64,000 bases of DNA from Streptomyces sp. CB02261 (GCF_001905665.1 NZ_LIVX01000002.1:445420-509419), one strand, 5' to 3'. Shown: positions 1-8,925, counted from the stretch's first letter. Made by a program: numbers and translations. Notes: a model not told the origin generated them from the letters alone.

Positions 1-273
1 GAGGACCTGATCCGCGGCAACGCCGAGATGCTGGCCGAGCAGGCCGGTGAGATCCAGGCGCTGGCGGCCGACCCGGCGGTCGGCGCGGAGACGCTCCGTA
101 CCGCGTTCCAGCAGATCTACCGGACGCTCGACGCCATCGACACGTACAAGGCGCGGGCGACCGAGTCGATGGCGGCGACGGTCGAGTCGCTGACGTCCGA
201 ACTCCAGGGGGCGAGGACCCATCTGGAGCGCAGCCGCCGCGCGGGGGCCCTGGAGGGTGGCGGTCCCGCATGA
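1..273 (+). CDS. Toxic anion resistance protein TelA family, C-terminal end (partial)
   Basis: The reading frame is open from base 1 and ends with TGA at 271-273, so only the last 90 residues are present. They are helical and charged. The stretch AFQQIYRTLDAIDTYKARA followed by a conserved Met/Ala/Glu helix is typical of the end of TelA (tellurite/toxic-anion resistance) proteins, which are cytoplasmic and largely alpha-helical. The stop overlaps the ATG of the next gene (ATGA at 270-273), so the two are translationally coupled. The gene continues upstream of the window. The family call rests on this C-terminal segment only. Confidence 0.75.
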   Translation, partial: EDLIRGNAEMLAEQAGEIQALAADPAVGAETLRTAFQQIYRTLDAIDTYKARATESMAATVESLTSELQGARTHLERSRRAGALEGGGPA

Positions 274-1871
274 CGACCTCCTCCCGTGCCCGCTCCCTGA
301 GGCGTACGTGCGCCGGACTCGCCCTCGCCCTGCTCGTGACGGCGACCGGCGGCTCCTGCGACAGCGCCGACCGCGCCGCCGACCCGACCGACCGGAACGG
401 CACGGGGTCCGCCCCCGGCACGCTCCGCGTCCTCGCCTCCTCCGAGCTCACCGACATGGAGCCGATCCTCGACGCGGCCCGGACGGCGACCGGCGTCACC
501 GTCCGTCCCACGTACGTCGGCACCCTCGACGCCGTCGAGCAGATCGCCTCCGGCCGGGCCGACCAGGCCTACGACGCGGTCTGGCTCTCCTCCAACGACT
601 ACCTGCGGCTCCGCCCCGACACGGCGAAGAAGATCACCGGCGAGACACCGATCATGGTGTCCCCGGTGGCCCTCGGGGTGCGGCCCGCCGCCGTCACCCG
701 GCTCGGCTGGGACCCGGCGAAGGTCACCTGGTCGCAGCTCCACCGGGCCGTCGCCGACGGAAAGCTCGGCTACGGCATGACGGACCCGATGCGCTCCAAC
801 TCCGGCTTCTCCGCCCTCGTCTCGGTCGCCTCGGGTCTCTCCGGTGCCCAGGCCGCGCTCACCGAGGCGGACGTACGCCGGGCCACGCCGAAGCTGAAGG
901 AGTTCTTCACCGGGCAGAAGCTGACGTCGGGCTCCTCCGGCTGGCTGGCCGACGCCTACGGCCGTCGCGGCGACGTCGACGCGCTCGTCAACTACGAGTC
1001 GGTGCTGCTGTCCTCGTCCCGGTCCGGGGGCCTCACCGTCATCCGGCCGGCCGACGGCGTCGTCACCGCCGACTACCCGTTCACCCTGCTGACCTCCGCC
1101 CGGCCGGAGGCGAAGGCGGCGGCGGGGCGGCTCACCCGCCATCTGCGCACCCCGGAGGTCCAGCGCCGCATCACGGAGACCACCCTGCGCCGCCCGGTGG
1201 TCCCCGGTGTCAGCCCGGCCTCCGCGCTCGACCGCGACCAGCGGCGCGAGCTGCCGTTCCCGGGCAGCCGGGCCGTCGCGGACGGGCTGCTCGACGCGTA
1301 CGACAACACCCTGCGCAGGCCCTCCCGCACGGTCTACGTCCTCGACACCTCGGGCTCCATGGCGGGCGAGCGGCTCGAACGGCTCACGGCGGCCCTCACC
1401 GAGCTGACCGGTGACTTCCGGGACCGGGAGGAGGTCACCCTGATGCCCTTCGGCTCGGCGGTGAAGCAGAACGAGGTCCGTACGCACACGGTCGACCCGG
1501 CCTCGCCCCGGGCGGCGCTCGACGCGATCAGGTCCGACGCGCGGAAGCTCTCGGCCTCCGGTGGCACCGCGATCTACTCCAGCGTCCAGGAGGCGTACCG
1601 CTTCCTCGGCAGGACTCCCGGCGACACGTTCACCTCGATCGTGCTCATGACGGACGGGGAGAACACCGACGGCGACCCGGCCGCCGCCTTCGACACCTTC
1701 TACCGCGGCCTGCCGGCCGGGCAGAAGGGCACCCCCGTCTTCCCGATCCTCTTCGGGGACTCCGACCGGGACGAGCTCGACCACATCGCGAGCCTGACCG
1801 GCGGCAAGCTCTTCGACGCCACCAAGGGCTCGCTGGACGGCGCCTTCGAGGAGATCCGTGGCTACCAGTGA
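270..1871 (+). CDS. Secreted substrate-binding / von Willebrand factor A domain protein
   Basis: 533 aa. An Arg-rich N terminus and hydrophobic segment (residues 10-28) end at GGSC (Cys30), a poor lipobox, so it is either a lipoprotein or simply secreted. Residues 45-310 look like a bacterial solute-binding domain (LRVLASSELTDMEPIL, then a YDAVW block). Residues 355-533 form a VWA domain with the MIDAS motif DTSGS at 359-363, a conserved Thr in GGTAIYSS and TDGENTDGD. It is coupled to telA upstream (ATGA) and overlaps the next gene by 14 nt, so the three form one operon. VWA proteins near tel genes are a known association. The ligand is unknown. Confidence 0.85.
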   Translation: MTTSSRARSLRRTCAGLALALLVTATGGSCDSADRAADPTDRNGTGSAPGTLRVLASSELTDMEPILDAARTATGVTVRPTYVGTLDAVEQIASGRADQAYDAVWLSSNDYLRLRPDTAKKITGETPIMVSPVALGVRPAAVTRLGWDPAKVTWSQLHRAVADGKLGYGMTDPMRSNSGFSALVSVASGLSGAQAALTEADVRRATPKLKEFFTGQKLTSGSSGWLADAYGRRGDVDALVNYESVLLSSSRSGGLTVIRPADGVVTADYPFTLLTSARPEAKAAAGRLTRHLRTPEVQRRITETTLRRPVVPGVSPASALDRDQRRELPFPGSRAVADGLLDAYDNTLRRPSRTVYVLDTSGSMAGERLERLTAALTELTGDFRDREEVTLMPFGSAVKQNEVRTHTVDPASPRAALDAIRSDARKLSASGGTAIYSSVQEAYRFLGRTPGDTFTSIVLMTDGENTDGDPAAAFDTFYRGLPAGQKGTPVFPILFGDSDRDELDHIASLTGGKLFDATKGSLDGAFEEIRGYQ

Positions 1872-2448
1872 CCGACTGCTGCGATACGCGGAGTCCCGCA
1901 AGAACCTCGCCGGGTGCGTCTGCGGGCTCGCCGGGGTCGGTCTCGCCCTCACCGGCGCCGCGGGCGCCCTCTGGCCCCTGGTGATCGGCGGGCTCTACGG
2001 CGCGGGGGCGCTGATCGCCCCGCCCGAGCGGCCCGGCACCCCGGACTTCCCGGACGCGGGCGAGCGACTCGACGCGCTGCGGGCCGACTTCACCACCCTG
2101 CGCGGGTACCTGGCCGAGGCGGAGCTGCCGGATGCCGCGCGAGAGCGGCTCACGGCGCTCGACGCCCTGGTCGAGGCCCTGCTCGAACCGGGCGCGGTGA
2201 GCGACCCGGAGCACCTGCACGTCCTGGCCCGCGCGGTCCGCCAGGACATCCCGGAGGCCGTCGACACCTTCGTGCGGACGCGGTGGTGGTCGCGGTTCGC
2301 ACCGGGCACCGAGCCGCCGGAGGCCCACCTCGAACGGCAGCTCGCCGCGCTCCACGAGGAGGCGACGGCGATCGCCACCGCCCTCCGGGAGGCGGAGGCG
2401 ATCCGGCAGGAGATCCTCACGCGGTACGTGGAGGGGCGCGGCGGCTGA
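1858..2448 (+). CDS. Hypothetical membrane protein of the telA operon
   Basis: 196 aa from a GTG start (1858-1860) lying inside the end of the VWA gene, so it is translationally coupled. Residues 15-52 are hydrophobic, probably two short membrane helices split around LTGAAGALW. The rest (60-196) is charged, helical and probably cytoplasmic, with Glu/Arg/Ala heptad-like stretches that could form a coiled coil. I recognise no catalytic motif. Its place as third gene after telA and the VWA protein suggests a membrane partner for that system, but that is inference. A GC-rich hairpin follows at 2458-2493. Confidence 0.7.
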   Translation: MATSDRLLRYAESRKNLAGCVCGLAGVGLALTGAAGALWPLVIGGLYGAGALIAPPERPGTPDFPDAGERLDALRADFTTLRGYLAEAELPDAARERLTALDALVEALLEPGAVSDPEHLHVLARAVRQDIPEAVDTFVRTRWWSRFAPGTEPPEAHLERQLAALHEEATAIATALREAEAIRQEILTRYVEGRGG

Positions 2449-2457
2449 GGACATGCG

Positions 2458-2493
2458 CCGGCCCCCGGGGCCTGAGGGGGCTCCGGGGGCCGG
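2458..2493. terminator. Bidirectional terminator between the tel operon and pckG
   Basis: Perfect 11-bp inverted repeat (CCGGCCCCCGG at 2458-2468, its complement at 2483-2493) with a 14-nt loop, placed between two convergent genes. No T-tract is seen, which is usual for Streptomyces. Confidence 0.6.
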
Positions 2494-2573
2494 TTGCGTC
2501 GTGGTGGGCCGTCGTGACCCCACTGGTCAGGGCGGTATCTCGGGGCAACCCACCACGAGTCTGCGGTGCGGGA

Positions 2574-4397
2574 TCAGCCCAGGCGCTCGACGAGCGCGCG
2601 GTACTGGTCCCACAGCTCCTTCGGCGTGTGGTCGCCGAAGGTGTTCAGGTGGTCGGGGACGAGGGCGGCCTCCTCGCGCCACACGTCACGGTCGACCTTG
2701 AGGAGGAACTCCAGGTCCTCGGCCGGCAGGTCCAGGCCGTCGGTGTCGAAGGACTCCGGGGTCGGCAGGATGCCGATCGGGGTCTCGACGCCCTCGGCCT
2801 TGCCCTCCAGGCGCTCCACGATCCACTTCAGGACGCGGCTGTTCTCGCCGAAGCCGGGCCAGACGAACTTCCCGGCGTCGTTCTTGCGGAACCAGTTCAC
2901 GTAGTAGATCTTCGGCAGCTTGGCGGCGTCGGCGTTCGCCCCGACCTTGACCCAGTGGGCCATGTAGTCGCCCATGTTGTAGCCGCAGAACGGCAGCATG
3001 GCGAAGGGGTCGCGGCGCAGCTCGCCGACCTTGCCCTCGGCGGCGGCGGTCTTCTCGGAGGCGACGTTCGCGCCGAGGAACACGCCGTGGTTCCAGTCGA
3101 AGGACTCGGTGACCAGCGGCACGGCGGAGGCGCGGCGGCCGCCGAAGAGGATCGCGGAGATCGGGACGCCCTTGGTGTCCTCCCACTCCGGGGCGATCGT
3201 CGGGCACTGGCCGGCCGGGACGGTGAAGCGGGCGTTCGGGTGGGCGGCCGGGGTCTCGGACTCCGGCGTCCAGTCGTTGCCCTTCCAGTCCGTGAGGTGG
3301 GCCGGGGCCTTCTCGGTCATGCCCTCCCACCAGACGTCGCCGTCGTCGGTGAGCGCGACGTTGGTGAAGACGGAGTTGCCCCAGAGGGTCTTCATGGCGT
3401 TGGCGTTGGTGTGCTCGCCGGTGCCGGGCGCGACGCCGAAGAAGCCGGCCTCGGGGTTGATCGCGTAGAGGCGGCCGTCCTCGCCGAAGCGCATCCAGGC
3501 GATGTCGTCGCCGATGGTCTCGACGGTCCAGCCGGAGATCGTGGGCTCCAGCATGGCCAGGTTCGTCTTGCCGCAGGCGGACGGGAACGCGGCGGCGACG
3601 TACTTCGCCTCGCCCTGCGGCGGGGTCAGCTTCAGGATGAGCATGTGCTCGGCGAGCCAGCCCTCGTCACGCGCCATGACGGAGGCGATACGGAGCGCGT
3701 AGCACTTCTTGCCGAGCAGGGCGTTGCCGCCGTAGCCCGAGCCGTACGACCAGATCTCACGGCTCTCGGGGAAGTGCGAGATGTACTTGGTGGAGTTGCA
3801 CGGCCACGGAACGTCCTCCTGGCCCTCCTCCAGGGGGGCGCCGAGGGTGTGGACGGCCTTGACGAAGAAGCCGTCGGTGCCGAGCTCGTCGAGGACGGCC
3901 TGGCCCATGCGGGTCATGGTGCGCATGGAGACCGCGACGTACGCGGAGTCGGTGATCTCGACGCCGATGGCGGAGAGCGGGGAGCCGACCGGGCCCATGC
4001 AGAAGGGCACGACGTACATGGTGCGGCCGCGCATGGAGCCGCGGAAGATGCCCTTCTCCCCCGCGAAGAGCTCCTTCATCTCGGCCGGGGCCTTCCAGTG
4101 GTTGGTCGGGCCCGCGTCCTCCTCCTTCTCGGAGCAGATGAAGGTCCGGTCCTCGACGCGCGCGACGTCGGTCGGGTCGGAGGCGGCGTAGTACGAGTTC
4201 GGGCGCAGGGTCGGGTCGAGCTTCGTGAAGGTGCCCTTGGCGACGAGCTCCTCGCACAGGCGCTCGTACTCGGCCTCGGAGCCGTCGCACCAGACGATGC
4301 TGTCCGGCTGGGTGATCTCGGCGATCTCGTTCACCCAGGAGACGAGCTCCTGGTGCTGGGTCGGAAGGGTCTGGGGAGCCGCGTTGTCGCGCGCCAC
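2574..4397 (-). CDS. pckG: Phosphoenolpyruvate carboxykinase (GTP)
   Basis: 607 aa, the usual length of the GTP-dependent enzyme. It converts oxaloacetate plus GTP to PEP, the entry to gluconeogenesis, in the cytoplasm. The kinase loop [12 protein letters not shown] is present, along with the PEPCK blocks [26 protein letters not shown] and [13 protein letters not shown] chose the GTG at 4395-4397 (protein begins MARDNAAPQ) because AGGAGC lies 7 nt upstream; the in-frame extension to 4472 has no such site. It stands alone, divergent from the hemolysin-III-like gene and convergent with the tel operon. Confidence 0.96.
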   Translation of the reverse strand: MARDNAAPQTLPTQHQELVSWVNEIAEITQPDSIVWCDGSEAEYERLCEELVAKGTFTKLDPTLRPNSYYAASDPTDVARVEDRTFICSEKEEDAGPTNHWKAPAEMKELFAGEKGIFRGSMRGRTMYVVPFCMGPVGSPLSAIGVEITDSAYVAVSMRTMTRMGQAVLDELGTDGFFVKAVHTLGAPLEEGQEDVPWPCNSTKYISHFPESREIWSYGSGYGGNALLGKKCYALRIASVMARDEGWLAEHMLILKLTPPQGEAKYVAAAFPSACGKTNLAMLEPTISGWTVETIGDDIAWMRFGEDGRLYAINPEAGFFGVAPGTGEHTNANAMKTLWGNSVFTNVALTDDGDVWWEGMTEKAPAHLTDWKGNDWTPESETPAAHPNARFTVPAGQCPTIAPEWEDTKGVPISAILFGGRRASAVPLVTESFDWNHGVFLGANVASEKTAAAEGKVGELRRDPFAMLPFCGYNMGDYMAHWVKVGANADAAKLPKIYYVNWFRKNDAGKFVWPGFGENSRVLKWIVERLEGKAEGVETPIGILPTPESFDTDGLDLPAEDLEFLLKVDRDVWREEAALVPDHLNTFGDHTPKELWDQYRALVERLG

Positions 4398-4579
4398 GAT
4401 TGCTCCTTGTAGAGGGGTTTTTTGGTGTGTGCCCCGTGGGGGCCGCGACCCGGATGCTTCGTAGCTGCTCATCCGGTGCCGACCGCACTCATTTGATCAT
4501 CCGATGGAACTGCCCATATGTCCAGGGGGCCGCACACGTGAGCATCGCCACTCGTATCCGGGGCCTACGGAGGCGTAGG

Positions 4580-4591
4580 TAGCATGCGGAC
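4580..4591 (+). promoter_or_regulatory. Leaderless-type -10 box for the hemolysin III gene
   Basis: TAGCAT at 4580-4585 fits the TAnnnT -10 pattern and ends 6 nt before the ATG at 4592. Transcription would then start at or next to the start codon. No clear -35 box and no well-placed Shine-Dalgarno site are seen. Confidence 0.4.
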
Positions 4592-5266
4592 ATGACTTCC
4601 GCCATGCCGTCGGTGAACGAGATCGAGCAGTTCGTGAAGCCCAGGCTCAGGGGCTGGCTGCATGCCGGGATGTTCCCCGCGGTGATCGTGGCGGGGGTCG
4701 TCCTGGTCGTGCTCGCCGAGTCCCCCCGGGCCCGCGTCGCCTGCGGGATCTTCGCCCTCACCGCCTGCATGCTCTTCGGCGTCAGCGCGCTCTACCACCG
4801 CGGCGACTGGGGTCCGCGCGGCGAGGCCGTCCTACGGCGCCTCGACCACGCCAACATCTTCCTGATCATCGCGGGCACCTACACCCCGCTCAGCCTGCTC
4901 CTGCTCCCGGACTCCACGGCCGAGCCGCTCATGTGGGCGATCTGGACGGCGGCCCTCGCGGGCATCGCCTTCCGGGTCTTCTGGGTCGGCGCCCCCCGCT
5001 GGCTGTACACGCCCTGCTACATCGCCATGGGCTGGGCCGCCGTCTTCTTCCTGCCCGACTTCCTGCGGGCCGGCGGCGTCGCCGTCCTCGTCCTCGTCGT
5101 CGTCGGCGGACTGCTCTACAGCGCGGGCGGCGTCATCTACGGCATCAAGCGCCCCAACCCGTCACCGCGCTGGTTCGGCTTCCACGAGGTCTTCCACTCG
5201 CTGACCCTGGCCGCCTTCATCGCCCACTACATCGGCATCTCGCTGGTGGCCTACCGGCACTCCTGA
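4592..5266 (+). CDS. Hemolysin III / PAQR-family membrane protein
   Basis: 224 aa with seven hydrophobic segments. Family hallmarks are present: SALYHRG after helix 2, RRLDHANIFLIIAGTYTP in the middle, and FGFHEVFHSLTLAAFIAHY at the end. The conserved Ser, His and Asp residues match the metal-binding set of PAQR/HlyIII proteins. The biochemical role of bacterial members is poorly defined; roles in membrane fluidity or lipid hydrolysis have been suggested. Transcription is probably leaderless. It is divergent from pckG and convergent with the GH26-like gene, whose stop is only 13 nt away. Confidence 0.9.
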   Translation: MTSAMPSVNEIEQFVKPRLRGWLHAGMFPAVIVAGVVLVVLAESPRARVACGIFALTACMLFGVSALYHRGDWGPRGEAVLRRLDHANIFLIIAGTYTPLSLLLLPDSTAEPLMWAIWTAALAGIAFRVFWVGAPRWLYTPCYIAMGWAAVFFLPDFLRAGGVAVLVLVVVGGLLYSAGGVIYGIKRPNPSPRWFGFHEVFHSLTLAAFIAHYIGISLVAYRHS

Positions 5267-5278
5267 CGGGCCCCGCCG

Positions 5279-6295
5279 TCATGGCCCGGCCGGCGCCCCG
5301 AGCGCGTTCCTGACGACCCGCGCCGACTCGGGGTTGTCGGCGCACCCCCAGACGCCGTGCGGGCAGTAGTCGGTGACCGTCTGGTAGACGGGACGGTGCC
5401 GCGCGAACCAGTCCAGCATCCCGCGCACGTACGCCGGGTTGTCCCCGTTCCTGAAGAGCCCCCACTCCGGGTACGAGACCGGCTTGCCGTGCGCCGCCGC
5501 GAACCGGACGTGGTGTTCGAGCCCGTACTCCTCGGCGACCTGGTCCTCGAACGCGAGCCCCTCGGGCTGGTCGTAGGCGTCCATGCCGATGATGTCGACG
5601 ACGTCGTCCCCGGGGTAGCAGCGCGGCCACTCCACGGCGTCCCGACCCCGGCTCGGGGTGAAGTCGAAGCGGAACCGCTGCCCCGGCACCCCCCGCAACA
5701 CCCCGACGACCCTGCGCCAGTACGTCTTCCAGGCCGCCGGGTCCGGGCCGCAGCGGTGGCTGTACGTGGTGCCGTTCATCTCCCAGCCGAGGACCAGGAC
5801 CGCGTCCCCGAGGCCGTGCTCCACGAGCCGCTCCCCGAGCACCCGGAAGTGACGGTCGTACGCGCCGGCCGCGCCGCTCCGCAGCCCCGCCCGCACCTCC
5901 GCGTCCGGCAGGCCCGCCTCGCTCCGGTCGAGCAGCGGCACGTTCAGCACGAAGAGGCGCCCCGGCCGCGCCTCCTTCCACCGGGCCCAGGGACCGAAGA
6001 GCGCCGGGTGCCCCTCGATGTTGGACCAGCGGTCGCCCGGCAGATACGTGTGCCCGACGGTCAGCGCCCCGCCGCCCAGCCAGGCCTGCGCCTGGGCGAT
6101 CCTGCGGACCCCCGCCTCGTCGGAGCCGGTGAAGAACCCCGACGGCACCCCGGGCAGGTGCGCCGCCTCGGGCACGGGCCGGGCCGTGGTGTGCCGCTCG
6201 CCCGGCGCGATCCGGTCGGGCACGAGCAGAAGCACGAGAACGGCCGCGAGCAGCACGATCAGTGCCGCCCGCGGCCGGGGGAGGAAACGGCTCAC
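5279..6295 (-). CDS. Membrane-anchored or secreted GH26-like glycoside hydrolase
   Basis: 338 aa. An N-terminal hydrophobic segment (residues 10-26) acts as signal or anchor and the rest is extracytoplasmic. The fold resembles family GH26 (beta-mannanase clan): a likely acid/base Glu172 in GWEMNG and a likely nucleophile Glu277 in YPEWG, with FDFTPSRGRD and DIIGMDAYDQP between them. Four cysteines (RCGPD, RCYPGDD, YCPHGVWGC) could form two disulfides. It starts 1 nt after the stop of the VKOR-like gene, so disulfide formation and this enzyme are coupled. A paralogue with the same residues lies at 23283-24881 beside the polysaccharide operon. The substrate is unknown. Confidence 0.8.
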   Translation of the reverse strand: MSRFLPRPRAALIVLLAAVLVLLLVPDRIAPGERHTTARPVPEAAHLPGVPSGFFTGSDEAGVRRIAQAQAWLGGGALTVGHTYLPGDRWSNIEGHPALFGPWARWKEARPGRLFVLNVPLLDRSEAGLPDAEVRAGLRSGAAGAYDRHFRVLGERLVEHGLGDAVLVLGWEMNGTTYSHRCGPDPAAWKTYWRRVVGVLRGVPGQRFRFDFTPSRGRDAVEWPRCYPGDDVVDIIGMDAYDQPEGLAFEDQVAEEYGLEHHVRFAAAHGKPVSYPEWGLFRNGDNPAYVRGMLDWFARHRPVYQTVTDYCPHGVWGCADNPESARVVRNALGAPAGP

Positions 6296-6296
6296 G

Positions 6297-6959
6297 TCAA
6301 CTCGTCCAGAATTCCCACCACCGGGTCAGGATCAGCATCCCGATGATCCCGATGTGCAGGACGGGCAGGGCGAAGGTGAACTCGCCGAGGAACGTCCGCA
6401 GCCCCGCCGGGGCGGGGATCACCCCGTGGTGGACGTTGTGCGCGGTGACGTACCAGAACATGACGATGGTGGCGACCCAGGCCAGGCAGCACCACAGGCA
6501 GAGCGAGTTGATCTCGTACAGCGACTGGTACATCAGCCAGGTGCAGAAGCCGACGCCGAAGAGCATGCCGGCGTTGAGACCGAGCCAGAGCCAGCCCCGG
6601 TAGCGGGCCCCGGCGAGGAGCCCGGCCCCCAGGGCGACGACGACGGCGTACGTGACGAGTCCGAGCATCGGGTTGGGGAAGCCGAAGACCCCCGCCTGCT
6701 CGCTCTTCATGATGTTGCCGCAGGAGACGACCGGGTTCAGGCTGCACCCGGGCTGGAAGCCGGGGTCCTCGAGGAGCTTGAACTTGTCGATCGTGATCAC
6801 CCAGCCGGACAGCACGCCCGCCGCCCCGGTGATCATCAGCAGCCAGGCGAGGGCCCGGCCCGCGCCGATCGTCCCGTCCGTCCCGTCGCCCCGCGCGAGC
6901 CGCCGCTGCCCCGGCACGCCCTGGACATCCACCGTCGCCATGTCGCCGCCGCCCGCCAT
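6297..6959 (-). CDS. Vitamin K epoxide reductase family protein (VKOR)
   Basis: 220 aa with about five membrane helices. VKOR proteins reoxidise a thioredoxin-like partner using quinones and so drive disulfide formation in exported proteins. The redox centre CLWCC lies in helix 4 (IN-SLCLWCCLAW), and an upstream Cys pair (SLNPVVSCGN) with FGFPNPMLG matches the family. I chose the ATG at 6959 because AGGG lies 8 nt upstream; ATG 6941 is a possible alternative. It is the middle gene of a three-gene set (DUF5949, VKOR, GH26-like) with 4-nt and 1-nt gaps. Confidence 0.9.
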   Translation of the reverse strand: MAGGGDMATVDVQGVPGQRRLARGDGTDGTIGAGRALAWLLMITGAAGVLSGWVITIDKFKLLEDPGFQPGCSLNPVVSCGNIMKSEQAGVFGFPNPMLGLVTYAVVVALGAGLLAGARYRGWLWLGLNAGMLFGVGFCTWLMYQSLYEINSLCLWCCLAWVATIVMFWYVTAHNVHHGVIPAPAGLRTFLGEFTFALPVLHIGIIGMLILTRWWEFWTS

Positions 6960-6963
6960 CCGC

Positions 6964-7467
6964 TCAGCCCTGCAGTCGCCGGACGGGCAGCACGACGTGT
7001 GCCCCGCCCGCCAGGGGGTCCTCGCCGGCGAAGAAGGAACGCAGCTGCTCCTCCGAGACCGGCTCACCGGGCGCGACCTGCGGCCAGGGGCGGACCGAGC
7101 AGACCAGGTAGGCGTGCCCGAGCTCGTTGGCGGCCGCCTCCCACTCGGCCGGCACCGAACACTGCACCTTGATGAACGGCAGGGTGAGGACCGCCTGCTG
7201 GGCCTCGACGAGGAGGTGGGCGTCGATGCCGGACTCCTGGGACGCGTCGACCACGGGCCCGCCGACGGTGAGGCCCATGCCCTCGATGGCGGCCCGCATC
7301 GCTTCCACACCGGCCTCGCGGCCGTCGCGTCCGTTGCCGAGCGAATACACCATCAGGTACGGAGCGGCCGGCTTTTCGTCGGTGGGTCCGGTGGTCCAGA
7401 AGACGGCCGAGAGCGTACCCAGCGGGGAGATGCTGCGCGACTCGGAAACGACATTGGAAGAAGTCAT
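6964..7467 (-). CDS. DUF5949-family protein
   Basis: 167 aa, soluble, no signal peptide and no cysteine cluster apart from CSV and CSVRPW. The blocks PYLMVYSLGNG, VEAQQAVLTLPFIKVQC and HVVLPVRRLQG match what I recall of DUF5949, a family confined to Streptomyces and relatives with no known function. The start at 7467 is the ATG giving MTSSNVV; a longer in-frame ATG at 7512 lacks a better ribosome binding site. It is first in the operon with the VKOR and GH26-like genes. Confidence 0.7.
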   Translation of the reverse strand: MTSSNVVSESRSISPLGTLSAVFWTTGPTDEKPAAPYLMVYSLGNGRDGREAGVEAMRAAIEGMGLTVGGPVVDASQESGIDAHLLVEAQQAVLTLPFIKVQCSVPAEWEAAANELGHAYLVCSVRPWPQVAPGEPVSEEQLRSFFAGEDPLAGGAHVVLPVRRLQG

Positions 7468-7553
7468 GGGTCCGGATGCTAGTGGCCACACGCCCGCCAT
7501 TCCCCATCCCATTCACCCGAACGGCCGACATTCTCCCGGCAGCAGTTTTCACC

Positions 7554-7580
7554 ACAACGAATCGGTGTTTTTCTCGTTGT
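7554..7580. promoter_or_regulatory. Inverted repeat upstream of melC1
   Basis: ACAACGA at 7554-7560 and its exact complement at 7574-7580, separated by 13 nt, lie in the relatively T-rich stretch 59 nt before melC1. It may be an operator or part of the promoter region; nothing identifies the binding protein. Confidence 0.3.
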
Positions 7581-7638
7581 TCTCTCAGGGCATTTCCGTC
7601 CGCCTGCGGCGGGCCGCCGGACCACCAGGAGATCACTC

Positions 7639-8061
7639 ATGACCGTCACGCGCCGCCTCGCACTGCGGTCCCTCTTCACCCTGACCGCCGCCGCCTTCAC
7701 CGGTGGCGCGCTCGCTCGTATCGCCAGGACGCCCCGGAGCGGAGCGTCCGCCGCCGACGCGCCGCCCGACGGGACCTTCGACGAGATGTACCGGGGCCGC
7801 CGCATCCAGGGCCGGCCGGCGCCCGCCGACGGGATCGAGGTCCTCGTCGACGACCGGCCGCTGCATCTGATGCGCTGCGCGGACGGCGGCTACCTCACCC
7901 CCATCGATCACTACCAGACCTATCCGACGCCGCTGGCGGCCACGCGCGCGGCCGTGGACGAGCTCGGGTCCGCGCCGCTGACCCGCTTCGCCGCCGCCCA
8001 CGGCGTCCACACCGGGAGGGAGTCCGCGTGGCCTACACACGGAAGAACCAGCGTGATCTGA
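7639..8061 (+). CDS. melC1: Tyrosinase copper chaperone / export cofactor MelC1
   Basis: 140 aa. A Tat-type signal (TRRLALRSLF and a hydrophobic stretch) starts the protein. The body has the MelC1 blocks FDEMYRGRRIQG, HLMRCADGGYLTPIDHYQ and YPTPLAATRAAVDEL. MelC1 binds apo-tyrosinase, loads copper and carries the signal-less MelC2 through the Tat pathway. AGGAG lies 8 nt before the ATG. Its end overlaps melC2 by 34 nt, so the two are translationally coupled, as in other Streptomyces mel operons. Confidence 0.95.
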   Translation: MTVTRRLALRSLFTLTAAAFTGGALARIARTPRSGASAADAPPDGTFDEMYRGRRIQGRPAPADGIEVLVDDRPLHLMRCADGGYLTPIDHYQTYPTPLAATRAAVDELGSAPLTRFAAAHGVHTGRESAWPTHGRTSVI

Positions 8062-8894
8062 CCAGCGCCGAGCGAAGGAAGTTCGTCGCCGCGGTCCTGG
8101 AGCTGAAGCGCACGGGGACGTACGACGACTTCGTCCGCACCCACATCGACTACTACACGGCCGACGGCGACGGCCGGCTGCGCCTGGCCCACATGGCGCC
8201 CAGCTTCCTTCCCTGGCACCGCAAGTTCCTGCTGGAGTTCGAGCGGGCGCTGCGCCGGGTCGACCCCACGGTCACCGTCCCGTACTGGGACTGGACCCGC
8301 GACAACACCCCCGCCGCCTCCCTCTGGAACGACGACTTCATGGGCGGCAACGGCCGGCGCGGTGACCTCCAGGTGATGACCGGGCCCTTCGCCCACTCGG
8401 GCGGCCGCTGGACCATCACCCACGGGATGACCGAAGGCGCCTTCCTCACCCGGGACCTCGGCCACCCCCGCGCCCCGATCACCCTCCCCACCGGGGCGGA
8501 CCTCGACGTGGTGATGCGCGAGACGGTGTACGACGTGGCTCCCTGGAACTCCACGAGCACCTCCGGCTTCCGCAACCGCCTCGAGGGATGGGCCCCGGGC
8601 CGGGGCAACGAGCGCTTCCGCGTCCACAACCGCGTGCACCGCTGGGTCGGCGGCCTGATGCTGGGCGGCGCCTCGGTCAACGACCCGGTCTTCTGGCTCC
8701 ACCACTCCTTCGTCGACCTGATCTGGTCACGCTGGCAGCAGCGCAACCCGCGCGCCGGCTACGTGCCGGCGCAGCCCCCGCCACCGGGTGACGCGCAGCA
8801 CGGCCGGATCGCGGCCCGCGACGAGCGGATGGGCCCGTGGGGCGTCACCCCGGCGCAGATGCTCGACCACAGCGCGGTCTACCGGTACGCCTGA
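8028..8894 (+). CDS. melC2: Tyrosinase MelC2
   Basis: 288 aa (known MelC2 proteins are about 273). This type-3 copper monophenol oxidase makes melanin from tyrosine. CuA ligands are likely His39, His55 and His64 (VRTHID, LAHMAP, PWHRKF); CuB ligands His200, His204 and His226 (VHNRVHRW, FWLHHSF). There is no signal peptide, so export depends on MelC1. The GTG start at 8028 is preceded by GGGAGGGA. The extra C-terminal residues (after GYVPAQPPPPG, ending at HSAVYRYA) are the usual lid region. A terminator hairpin follows. Confidence 0.97.
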   Translation: MAYTRKNQRDLTSAERRKFVAAVLELKRTGTYDDFVRTHIDYYTADGDGRLRLAHMAPSFLPWHRKFLLEFERALRRVDPTVTVPYWDWTRDNTPAASLWNDDFMGGNGRRGDLQVMTGPFAHSGGRWTITHGMTEGAFLTRDLGHPRAPITLPTGADLDVVMRETVYDVAPWNSTSTSGFRNRLEGWAPGRGNERFRVHNRVHRWVGGLMLGGASVNDPVFWLHHSFVDLIWSRWQQRNPRAGYVPAQPPPPGDAQHGRIAARDERMGPWGVTPAQMLDHSAVYRYA

Positions 8895-8925
8895 GGCACG
8901 GGGTGCGCGCGCCCCCGCACAGGAA

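Noticed and set aside
117-1952. 611-codon open frame on the minus strand opposite the VWA gene
   Set aside because: High-GC DNA gives long antisense frames; this one is Arg/Gly/Val-rich low-complexity sequence without a domain, while the plus strand has a clear signal peptide and MIDAS motif.
1914-4412. 832-codon plus-strand frame across the membrane protein and pckG
   Set aside because: It is a shadow frame of pckG and the tel operon gene; composition is repetitive and no domain appears, while pckG is unmistakable on the other strand.
4398-4472. Extended N terminus of PEP carboxykinase
   Set aside because: The extra 25 codons have no ribosome binding site; GTG 4397 has AGGAGC at correct spacing and matches family start.
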